NCBI GenBank assembly: GCA_963739795.1
Contig: CAVUBL010000018.1
Location: forward strand, 41,382 to 105,381
Origin: CAVUBL01 sp963739795
GTDB taxonomy: Bacteria > Acidobacteriota > Thermoanaerobaculia > Multivoradales > DATKCC01
DNA length: 64,000 bases
Direction of reading: 5' to 3'
Below, one piece after another: positions 26,319 through 38,300 of this stretch. Under the pieces are notes generated by a model. It ran no database searches and was not told where the DNA came from. It worked only from the letters and a program-made list of their open reading frames with translations. The first letter of the stretch is position 1. Each line of letters opens with the position of its first letter. Position numbers and translations under genes: made by a program.

Positions 26319-29300
26319 CTCCGCGGTGGCTCGGCGGCCGGCGCGGGCGGGCCTGGTCCCTCCTGGTCCTCCCGGTTCTGATCGCCCTCGCCCTCCCCGC
26401 CGGAGCGGTCGCCGCCGACGGCGTCCGCCCGCCGCCGGGCGAGCTTCCCGGACCCTCCGACGCCTTCGCGCACTTCGTCGGGGACCAGGGCCACGTCTCG
26501 GTCGTCGAGGTCTCCGGCGACTACTCCCAGCTCTACCAGGGCGAGATCAACGCCCTGCCCCGGGCCCTCATCGCCCGGGAGCTCTACGCCCACCACCCGG
26601 ACCAGTACGACTTCCTGGTCGCCTTCTCGACCTTCGAGTTCGATACCGGCGACGCGGTCGCCTTCCACCTGGGCGTGCGCAACGATGTCCAGGGCATCGG
26701 CCTGCCACAGTTCGACGACAGCGACCTCTACGGCAGCGCAGGGCGGCTCCAGGGCTTCATCGACATGGCGGCGCTGAGGCGCTACGTCACCGATCCGCTG
26801 GCTCCGGGCTTCGAGGACACGCTGGCGATCGCGGTCCACGAGATCCTCCACCAGTGGGGGGCCTACGTGCGGTTCCGGCGGCCGGACGGGAGCCTCTCGG
26901 ACGCGCTGCTCGGCCGCGACGGCTCCCACTGGAGCTATCTCCTGGACAGCGACGCCTCGGTGCTTTACGGCAACGACTGGCACGACCGGGGCGACGGCAC
27001 CTTCGTCTCGACCGGCGCGCTGCGCCTGCTGAGCCCCCTCGACCTCTACCTGGCGGGCTTCTTCTCGCCCGAGGAGGTGCCGCCCTTCTTGCTCATCGAC
27101 AACCCCGCCGTCGATCCCACCCAGCTCTCGCGGGTAGGCGCGACGGTCTCGGGCCAGGCCACGACGGTGACCGTCGACGACGTGATCGCCGCCGAGGGTC
27201 CGCGGGTGCCGGCGGCGAGCGCGGCCCGGAAGGACTTCCGCGCCGCCTTCGTCCTCCTCGTCCGGCCCGGCGAGACGCCGACGTCGACCCAGATCGCGGC
27301 CCTCGAGCGCATCCGGCAGGGGCTCGAGACGCGCTTCTCCGTGTTGACGGGCGGGCGCGGCATCCTCGAGATCTACCCCGAGGCGCCGCCGGGAGCCGAG
27401 CCCGGGGCGCCGGGCGAGCTTCCGGGCGGGCCGGTGCGAGGCACCGAGGCGAGCCTCGTCGACGGCCTCGCCTGGCTGCGTGCCCAGCAGGGCGTGGACG
27501 GCTCCTGGCAGGACCGGCCGGCCACCCAGACCCGGGACACGACCCTGGCCCTCGACACTCTCTCCACCCTCGACGGGCAGTTCATCGGTGCCGGTGGAGC
27601 CCTGGACTGGATCGAGGCGCGCCTCGCCTCCGGCAGCGAGATCACCACCGACTACCTGGCCCGCTCGGCCCTCGCCCTGGTGGGGCAGGGGAGGAGCGCC
27701 TCCGATCCGGTGGCCCGCCTCCTGGCCCTCCAGAACCCGGACGGCGGCTGGGGCCTGGGCGCGGGCTACGCCAGCGACTCCACGGATACGGCGCTGGCGC
27801 TCGGGGCCCTCGACGGCGCCCCAGGGGTGCCCGCCGCGGCGGTCGATGCCGGCGCCGGCCTCCTGCTCGCCTCCCAGGGGCCCGACGGCGGGTGGGGAAG
27901 CTCGGCGGGCGGACCGGGACGGACCGCGATCACCGCGACGGTGCTCCAGACCCTCCACCGGCTGGGGCGCGAGTCCACGGTCCTGCCCGCGGCTCTCGCC
28001 TTCCTGGCCGGCAAGCAGAACCCGGACGGGGGCTTCGGCGACAGCCCGTCGACCTCCCACGACACCGCCATCGCCCTGGAGGCGCTGATCGCCACCGGCG
28101 GCGTGGGCTCGGTCGACGGCGGCGCCGCCCGCGCTTACCTCGCCTCCCACCAGACCGAGGAGGGGAGCTGGGAGGGCTCGGTCTACTCGACGGCGCTGGC
28201 CCTCGACACCCTGAAGCGCTTCGGTTACCCCAACTGGCGGTTCGCGACGCCGCTCCAGGCGGACCCGGCCGCGCCCCGGGACGGCGAGTGGGTGAGCCTC
28301 GGCGCCACGGTGATCAACGACGGCAACGTCGAGGCTCCAGCCGGTCTCGTGCGCCTCTACGACGGCGACCCCGACGCCGGCGCGGCGGCGATCACCGAAG
28401 CCGAGGTGCCGCCGCTGGCCGCCGGCGGCAGCGTCGTGGTCTCCCTCACCTGGGAGAGCCTGGGCCACGCCGGGGCGAACCACCTGGTGGCGGTGCTCGA
28501 CCCGGACGGCGCCACCGACGAGCTCTCGGAGCTCGACAACCGGGCGAGCCTCGACCTCGACGTGGCCGAAGCGCCGGCCGAGGCCGACCTCGAGCTCTCC
28601 GACACCGATCTCACCCTCTCCCCGGCGGAGCCCACCGAGCTGCCGGCGAGCGTCGCGGTCTCGGCCACGGTCCGTAACCTGGGGCAGACCGACGTCGCCC
28701 AGGCCGTGGTGCGCCTGCTGGTGGCCGGCCCCGGCGTGGCGCCGGAGGACGCGATCGCCGTCGACGAGGCGATGGTCGCCGTGCCCGGCCGCTCGTCGAC
28801 GCCGGTCGCCTTCACCTACCTGCTCGAGGCGCCGGGCACCACGACCTTCGTGGTCCAGGTCGACCCCGACGGCGCCGTGGCCGAGGCCGACGAGACGAAC
28901 AACCAGGCCCGGGGCACGGTCTCCACCGCCGCCGCGGTAGACCTCGCCGTGGCGCCCGCCGACCTGTCCCTCGAGGGCACGCCGACCGTGGGCAGCGACG
29001 TCACCTTTCACGCCGTCTTCCACAACCGGGGGACCGTCGATTCGCCCGACGTGCCCGTCGCCTTCACGGTCACCGACGGCGCGGTGGTCCGGGAGCTGCC
29101 GGCGGCCACGGTCGAGATCGCGGGCGGCGACGCGGTCGAGCGGACGGTCGCGTGGCGGGTGGACCTCGCCGGCGACCTGACGTTCCGGGCTGTGATCGAC
29201 CCCGACGGCGCGGTCGCCGAGACCGACGAGACCAACAATCAGGCTGACCTCGCCTTCGCTACCGGCGGGGTCGACGTGCCCAACCTCGCCCTCGCCTACC

Positions 29301-32300
29301 AGGACCTGGCCTTCGACCCCGAGCCGGGGCGCGAGGGGGCGCCGGTCGCCCTGTCGATCCTGGTGCGCAACACCGGCGGCGCCGACGCCACCGGGGTCGA
29401 GGTGGGCTTCTACGAGGGCGACCCGACCCAGGGCGGAAGCCTCGTCGGCACGCTCCAGACGATCCCGTCTCTCGCGGCCGGCGGGTCGGCGACGGTGGGG
29501 GTCACCCTGCCGCCGCTGGCCGGGACCGGCGACCGGCTGATCTACGCCGTGGCCGACCCGGCGAACCAGATCGACGAGGCGTCGGAAGCCGACAACACCG
29601 CCTTCCGCACTCTGAAGGTCGTCTCCCTGCCCGACCTCGCCGTCTCGCCGAGCGCCATCGAGTCCGATCCGGCGTTCCCCCAGGCCGGCCAGCAGGTCAC
29701 GACCACCGTGACGGTCGCCAACCTGGGTGAGCAGGAGGCGGACGGCGTGGTGGTGCGGTTGACCGTGGACGGCGCGCCGGCCGGCCCCGACCAGACCCTT
29801 CCGGCGGTGGCGCCGAACACTACGGGCGAGGCCGCCTTCACCTGGAGCTACCCGGCCGGCGCGACGACGGTCCACCTGGTCGCCGCCGTCGACCCGGAGG
29901 ACGCCATCGCCGAGGGCGACGAGACCAACGACACCGCCGAGCGGGACCTGGCGGCGTTCGACCCGACCCGGGCCGTCTCGAACCCCTACGTCTCGCCCAA
30001 CGGCGACGGAGTCCAGGACACGACGGTCTACAGCTTCACCCTGGCGTCTCCGGCCGACGTGACTGTGGAGGTCGTGGACTCTCAGGGTCGGACGGTCCGG
30101 AGCCACACCGGGCCCGAGCTCACCGGAGTGGTCAAGGGCCGCTTCGAGTGGGACGGGCGCGGTGACGACGGCCTCGTGGTGCGCGACGGCACGTATCACT
30201 TCCGGGCGGTGTCGTCCGGCGGCGCCGTCCTGGACGAGGCACTGGTCACCGTCGACACGGACCGCTGGCCCCTGAGCGCGGCCATCGGCACGCCGTTCGA
30301 GCTCGTCACCGACCTGACGTGCTCGGTCGAGGACCCGGGGTCCCTCCAGTTCGTCGGTGACGAGAGCGAGGCCTACTTCCTGAGCTACGGGGGTGTCGTC
30401 CGGGTTCCGGCCAGCGGGCCGCCCTACACGCTCGTCGCCCAGTCCTCGTACCCGGGCAGCTTGGTGGTCTCGGACGACGGCGAAAAGATGGCCTACGACC
30501 CGGAGATCGGCTCGGACGACCCCCTCGCCATCGCCAACACCGACGGCTCGGACCGGGAGCTGATCTCCTGGGCCAACATCTACGGGCTGGGCAATCAGGC
30601 CTTCCTGCCGGGCACCCAGACGCTCCTCTATCTCGGTTACGACCCGTACGACCACCAGGTCCCGTACCGCCTTCGCGAGCGGCCCCTCGACGGCACCGGC
30701 CCCGACCGGTCGGTGCTCGACTACCCGCCGAACAACGGGAGCTACATCACCCGCTCCTTCTCCCAGAGCGGCCTGAGCCCGGACGGAAGCAAGCTGGTCA
30801 TCAACGCCTGCTTCCGGACGGGTACCACGCCGTGCGGGCTCACCGATCTCCAGCTCCTGGATGTCGCGACGGGGGCCTACCTCGGCCTGCCCGAGCTCCA
30901 GCGGGACTTCACCTGGTCGCCCACCGGCAAGCGCCTCGCCTCGGTCAAGGACGTCGACTACGACGATCTCGGGAGCATCCCCTCGGTCGTGATCTACGGG
31001 ACCGACGGCGCGCTCCAGCACGAGGTCTTCCTGACCCGGGACCTGCTCGGAAACCTGCCGGTCTACGACCGCTTCGGGCCGTTCCCGACGGACCCGCTCC
31101 CCTACGCGATCTACACCTACGGCAACTCGAGGGTGACATGGTCGCCCTCCGGCGACCAGCTCGCGGTGTCGGTGGAGTGGGGAGAGGTGGGCGACAACTA
31201 CTTCGCCCAGTACGTCCGCGTCTACCTCATCGACGCGACGACCGGCGCGATCCAGACCATCGGCTGGTCCGAGCCGATCTACGACTTCTACTCGTACCAC
31301 GTCTCCACCTGGGACGGCAGCCAGTGGGTCGAGCGGGCCGAGCGCCACTTCGGCCGCAACTACTCCGAGCAGGAGGTCGACCTCTCCCAGTACCTGCCCG
31401 ATCCCGACGGCGAGTACAAGGTGCGCGTCCGCCAGACCGGCAAGCAGGCCGCCCAGGTGGACCGGATCCTGCTGCGCACCGGGGCCCCGGGTCTCGACGG
31501 CGTGGACCACCGGCCGGTCTCGGCGCGGCTCCTCGGTCCGGGGGCCTCGCCCGAGGCCGCCCTCGCGCGGGTCCAGGGGCTCGACCACGACGTCCTGGAC
31601 CTCCACGAGAACGAGATCGAGCTGCGCTGGGACGACCCGAGCCCGCGGGCCACCGCCGACGGGGTGAAGCTGCCGATCCGCCTCGCCCTGGCGGCCCGCG
31701 AGGAGCCCGACCTCTCGCCCCGCCACCCGCGGCCGTTCGCCTACCCCGCGGCCCAGGGCACGAGCTACCAGGTGGTCGCCGGCGCCGGCGGCGCCATGAA
31801 GGTGGACGGCCTCCAGACCGGCGCCGACGGGCTCGTGGCGCCGCTTTTCGCCACCTGGTCGCGGCCCGACACCGGCCACCCGGCGGCGACGGTCTACGGC
31901 TACGCCTCGAGCGACGACCAGGCGCTCTACGGGGCCCTCGACTTCACCGTGGACAACACCGAGGACGGCGACAAGGACTGGGCGTCGCTGTGGCTGGAGA
32001 CGCCGAACGGCTGGCGGGAGTTCCGGGTGAGCGCGGTGGACTCGACCTGGGGCGCGGTTGGCTTCCAGCCCACCGGCCGGGCCGCCTACCACCACAAGTA
32101 CTACGAGTTCCGGGTGCCCCTGGCCGAGATCGGCGCCCGTCCCGGCGACACCCTGGCCGTGCGCTTCCAGGCTTACGGCACGGCGGCGCTCCTCGATCCC
32201 GAGCCCGACCTGCTGCCGCCGGAGGCCTACGGTCTGCTGTGGCTGCCGGGCGGGGACACGCTCTTCTACTACTCCGACGGCTCGGGTGCCAACGCCCTGA

Positions 32301-35300
32301 TTCACCTCGATCAGGGCAACCGGGTGGAGCGGGTGTTCGACGAGTTCACGACGCTCCGCGGGGCGGAGCTCTCGCCCTCGGGGCGCAAGCTGGTGTTCCG
32401 GGACGGCCGGGACATCAAGGACCCCCAGAGCGATTGCTACAACCCATCGTTCTACGCCGACTACTCGTACTTCAGCTTCGAGTCCCTGGCCAACGATTCG
32501 GTGGAGCTCAAGGGGGAGCCGACCCCCGACGGCCGCGGCATCCGGCTCTCGGGCACCGCCACCGACCTCGACTTCGCGCGCTGGCGCCTGGAGTACGCCG
32601 ACGAGGCGGTGCCCGAGTTCTGGACCCCGATCGGCGAAGCGGAGACCGCTCCGGTGGTCGACGGCGACCTCGCCACCTGGCTGCCCCCGGGCCCGGGCGG
32701 TTACCTGGTGCGCCTCACGGTGGAGGACCTGGCGGGCAACCGGCGGAGCGTCGTGCGCCGCTTCTCGTCGGCCTCGGGCTCGCCCACCTCGATCACCGAC
32801 CTGTCGGAGTCGCCGCGCTACATCTCGCCCAACGGCGACGGCGTCCAGGACGCGGCGACTCTGCACTACCGGGTGCTCGCCCCGGCCCACCTGGAGATCG
32901 GGGTCTTCGACGAGGCCGGCGACCGGGTGCGGACCTTCGAGCGCGACGAGGGGGTCCTCGGGACGGACCGGGACCTGGTCTGGGACGGCCGCAACGACTC
33001 CGGGCTGCCGGTGCCCGACGGCCTCTACACGATCAAGGTCCAGGGCTACGCCTTCCCGGTGACCGTCGACACGGTGCCGCCCGAGGCCCTGGAGCCCGAG
33101 CTGCGGGGGCCCGCGACCCTCTTCCGCGGGGTGGATGGCAACGACTACCTGGACGTGGGGCCCTCCGTCGCGTGGTGCGCCTCCGATCTCCATCCCGACT
33201 CCCGGGGCGCCTCGCTCTCCATCGGCGAGGGCGCTGACCCCGGCACCTGGAGCCCCATCGCGGGCGGCGGGGTGTCGACGGATTGCTCCAATCGGGGCCA
33301 GTGGCCGAGCGAGGCCCTCACCCTCGACCAGTTCGTGTACCACCGCTTCCGCCTCGAGGCGCGGGACCTGGCCGGCAACTCGGCGGTGACGACGGGCCCG
33401 CTGGCCGGCGAGGAGCTCCTTGCCTACCGCTTCTGGGACGCCGCCGCCGGCTCGGCCGACACGGGCCTGGTTCCGGTCTCCGGCGACGTCGTGCTGCCCC
33501 AGGGCGCCCAGGCCCGCCTGCGGGTCGCCGAGACGTCGCGGAGCACCCTCTCCCGACTCTTCGTCCAGTTCCGTCCGGCCTGCTCCCCGGCCTCGGGGCC
33601 CTGCGACCCCTGGCAGGAAGACTCGGAGACCCAGCTCTTCGAGACCGACACCGGGCTGCCGGCGACGACCGTTCCCGAGCCGCGCTTCGACCTCGGCTGG
33701 GACCCGAGCTTCCTCGATCCGTCCACGGTCTGGGAGATCCGCTTGCGCTCGCGCGCAGTCGACGGCGGCGACCTGTACTCGAACGTGTTGACCTTGCGCT
33801 TCGCCGGCGGGATCGCCTACCACGGGCTGCTCCAGGGGCTGCCTTCCGCGAGCTCGGACCACGACGCCGGCCCGCTCCAGGTAGCGCTCGGCCGGGCCGG
33901 TCTCGATGCGCAGAAGGCGCCGGTCCTGTGGGCGACCGAGGACATCCCGGACCCCTTGACCGACGTGGTCCTGTTCCTGACCAGCGAGGACGACCCCCGG
34001 TTCGCGGCGGGCCAGAGCCTGCCGCTGGCGGCGGTCTCCGGCAACGTGATGGTCTTCGACGGCCGCGAGCTGTTGCCCTGCCACACCTACGAGGGCGCGG
34101 TGCTGGCCCGGGTGGTTCCGGCGGACGGCTCGCCGCCTTCCGCGGCGCAGTCGAACACCCTCTCGACCGAGCTCGCCTGCCTGTCGGTCAAGGGCTCTTT
34201 CCGCGCGCCCCCGGCGGCGTCCTGCGGCGCCTCGGCCGGCCCGGGCCGCGACCTCTACGTCACGCCGACGAGCTACGACGGGGTGGAGCTGACCCTCCTG
34301 ACGGTGGCCGTCGACGATCCCGACAACGTCGTCTACAGCGCCAACCGGCCCCAATCCGGCCAGGTCTACGATGCGCCCATCGACACGACGGCCCTCGACG
34401 ACGGCGTCCACGAGGTCTATCTCCGTCTGACCAACGGCGAGGGGGCCGAGGCGAAGGGCTCCGAGAAGCTGGTCGTGGACTCCTCGCCGCCGACCGCCCA
34501 GATCACCTACCCGGTCTCCGGGCAGCGCCTGTGCGGACTGCCCCCGGACGCCACCGGCGTCGGCGGCGTCGAGGTCCAGGGCTCCGTCGAAGACCTGGGC
34601 GCCGGCAGCTCTTGGGAGCTCGAGACGCTCTCGGCGGCCGGAGACTGGCACCGGGCCGCCGGCGGTACGATCCCGGCGTCCCTCGATCCCGGCGCCGCGA
34701 TCCCGAAGCCCCTGGTCTCGGGCCGGACCGACGTCGGGCAGCGCCTGGACTTTCCCACCGGCGACGTCACCGTTCGTCTGAGCGCCCTCGACGACGGCGG
34801 CAACCGGACCTGCTCCGAGCCGGTGGAGTTCTACCTGGACGGCCAGGTCGACGGCCTGGAGGTGTCGTCGGAGCGGGATCTGATCTCGCCCAACGGCGAC
34901 GGCGTCGCCGACAAGACCCTCCTGACCTACGGTGCGGGGGAGCCGGTGAGCCTCGACGTCCAGGTCTACCACGGGGTCGAGCACCAGGTGTTCTTCCAGA
35001 CCGTGGTCGACCCGGTGGGCGAGCCGTTGCGGACGCTGGCGAGCGGTCTGGCCGTCGCCGGCGCCGGCACCCTCTCCTGGGACGGCCGGGCGGACGACGG
35101 CTCGCCGGTTGCGGACGGGGTCTACGCCGTCGTCTTCCGGGCCACCGACGGCTGCGGCAACACGCTCCAGGTCTCGCGGGGCGTGGGCGTCGACACGACG
35201 CCGCCCCAGGTCGAGATCCTCTCGCCCACCGCCGGCGCCGGGCTGCCCCTGGTGGTCGACGTGACCGGGACCGCGACCGACGAGCACTTCCTCGACTTCC

Positions 35301-38300
35301 AGCTCGACCACGGGATCGGCACGACGCCCTTCACCTGGGACGTCGTCGCGCGCTCGGGCTCCCAGGCGCGGGCGAGCCGCCTGGGTCTCTGGAACACCTA
35401 CGGCCTCCAGGGGCCGCAGACCCTGCGCCTGACCGCCCGCGACCGGGTGGGCAACTCGGCGGCCTACCTGGTCACCGTCGACCTGCCGGTCGAAGACTCG
35501 GTGATCACCGACCTGGAGGCGACCCCCGACCCGGTGTCGCCCAACGGCGACGGCCGCCGCGAGACGACCGCGATCCGCTTCGGCTTCGCCCAGGAGGTGA
35601 CCGCGACCCTCGCGATCACCTCCCTCGACGGGACGACGACGCTGCGCACCCTGACCTCGGGCGAGACCTTCCCCGAGGGCTCGGCCTCGCGCCCCTGGGA
35701 CGGGCGCGACGAGGCGGGCCAGCCGGTGGCCGACGGCGAGTACCGGGTGCGGCTCGAGGCCGCGCCGACCTTCGATCCCTCCAAGGTCCAGACGGAGACC
35801 CTGCCGATCACCGTCGACCGGGCCCCGCCGGAGATCGTGGTGACCCGGCCGCGCGACGGCTTCGCCTCCGGCCAGGGCACCGCCCAGGGGACGGTCGACG
35901 ATCCTCACCTCGCCCAGTGGGTGGTCGAGCTCACCGACACCCCGGACCAGCCCGACTGGCGCGAGATCGCCCGCGGCGAGACGGCGGTGACGGGCGGCGA
36001 CCTGGGGAGCCTCGACGGCCTCGCCGAGGGACGCTACGCGCTGCGCGTGACGGCCGAGGACACGGCGGAGAACCGCGCCGAGCGGATCGTTCCCTTCGAG
36101 GTGGACGACACGCCGCCGGAGGTCACCCTGGACGCACCCGCCGCGGGCAGCGTGCTGGGCTCCGCGGCCGGGCCGGTCGAGGTCCGGGGCTCGGCGGTGG
36201 AGGACCACCCCGCCTCGTGGCGGCTCGAGCTCGGAGCCGGCGATGCCCCGACCGCCTGGACCGCTCTCGCCTCGGGCGACGGCCTGCCGCCGGCGACGCT
36301 CCTGTCCTGGCAGGTCGGCGCCGTGCCGGACGGGCTCTACACCCTGCGCCTGACGGTGGAGGACCTGGGCGGGCTCACCGGCGAGGCCAGCGCCGCGGTG
36401 GTGGTGGACGACACGCCGCCGACGGTGGCGATCACCGCCCCGCCGGCCGGCGGCTACGTGACCGGCCCCACGGCGATCACCGGCACGGCGGCGGACGCCA
36501 ACCTCCTCGTCTACACCCTGGAGGTCGCGCCGGCGGGGACCGACCAGTGGTCCGAGCTCGGCCGCGCGGCCTCGCCGGTGACCTCGGGGACGCTCCTCTC
36601 CTGGCAGGCCCTGCCGCCCGACGGCGCCTATCGCCTGCGCCTCAGGGCCCAGGACCGGGCGGGCAACGCCGCCGCCGCGGAGGTGCCGGTCACCGTCGAC
36701 ACCCATTCGCCGGCGCCGCCCCAGGGCCTGGCGGCGAGCCTCGAGGGGGAAACCGACGCCCGCCTCACCTGGCAGGCGAGCTCCGAGAGCGACCTCGCGG
36801 GCTATCGCGTCTACCGGGGCGGCGTCCTCCTGACGCCCCAGCCGATCGCTGCGCTCACCTACCTCGACCCGGCGATCCCCGAGGGGGAGCTGCCGTACAC
36901 GGTGACCGCCGTCGACCGGGCCGGCCTCGAGAGCGCGCCTTCGGAGCCCGCCGTCCTGACCTATGACCGGACCCCGCCCACGGTCCTGATCCTCGACCCC
37001 CACGCCGGCTCTTCGGTGAGCGGGTTGGTGGAGGTACGCATCACCGCCACCAGCAGCGACTTCAAGGAGTACCGGCTGTCGGTGGGGGCAGGGGACGGCT
37101 CGGGCGGGCGCCAACTCCTCCGGAGCTCGCCCACCCCGGTGCGCTCCGAGGTGGCCACCGAGTGGTCGACCCTGGGGCTGCCGGAGGGCGCGACCTACAC
37201 CCTCCACCTCGAGGCCGAGGACGTGCGCGGCAACGTCGGCGTGGCCGAGGCGGCGGTGGTGATCGACAACCAGCCGCCCGCCACGCCCACCGGCCTGGCC
37301 GCCTCGGTGAGCGGCTCCGACGTGAGCCTGACCTGGAACGCCAACGCCGAGCCCGACCTGGCCGGCTACCTGCTCTACCGGGACGGCCGGTTGATCCACG
37401 GCAGCGGCGACGACCTGGTGCGGCGGGCGCTGACCACGACCAGCTACACGGACCCGAGCCTCCCGGACGGCACCTTCACCTATCGCCTGGCAGCCATCGA
37501 CAAGGCGGGCAACGTCTCGCCTCTCTCGGCGCCGGCCACGGCGACCCTGGACCTCCACCCGCCCCACGTCGAGATCGTCCAGCCCGACGTGGGCACCCGC
37601 TTCGACAGCCCGCTCTACGTCCTGGCCACCACCCCGGACCAGGACGTGGCCGAGGTCCGGTTCGAGATGCGGCCGGCGGGCGGGGCGAGCTGGAGCGAGA
37701 TCGCCACCGGCACTGCGGCGCCCTGGGAGACGACTTGGGACCCGGCCGGCCTCGACTACGGCGACTACGAGATCCGCGCCGTCGCCCGCGACGCCGGTGG
37801 ACGGGTCGATCCGGCGCCCACCCCGGTGGCCGTGACCTACACCGATCTCGGCCGGCCGGCCCGGGTGACCGGTCTCACTGCCCGAGTCGACGGCGGCAAC
37901 GTCCACCTCACCTGGGATGCCAACACCGAGCCCGACCTGGCGGGCTACTACGTCGACCGCACCGCCGGGGACGGCTCGTCCCTGCGGGTCACGAGCACGC
38001 CGGTCCCCGGCACGAGCTTCACCGACACCGGCCTCGCCGACGGTACCTACAGCTACCGGGTGGCGGCGGTCGACGTCTACGACAACGAGGCCGATCCTTC
38101 CGAGGCCCGGGAGGCGCGGGTCTACACGCCGGAGCTCGACCGCCCGCTGAGCCCGACCCGGGCGACGAGCGTCGACCTCTCGGGCTCCGTTCCGGCCAGC
38201 CAGACCGTGACGGTGGAGGTCAGCCGGCCGAGCGGGACGGAGACGCTGCCGCCGCCCTCGGTCGCCGCCGACGGCCGGTTCTCGGTCGCGGGCATCGCGG

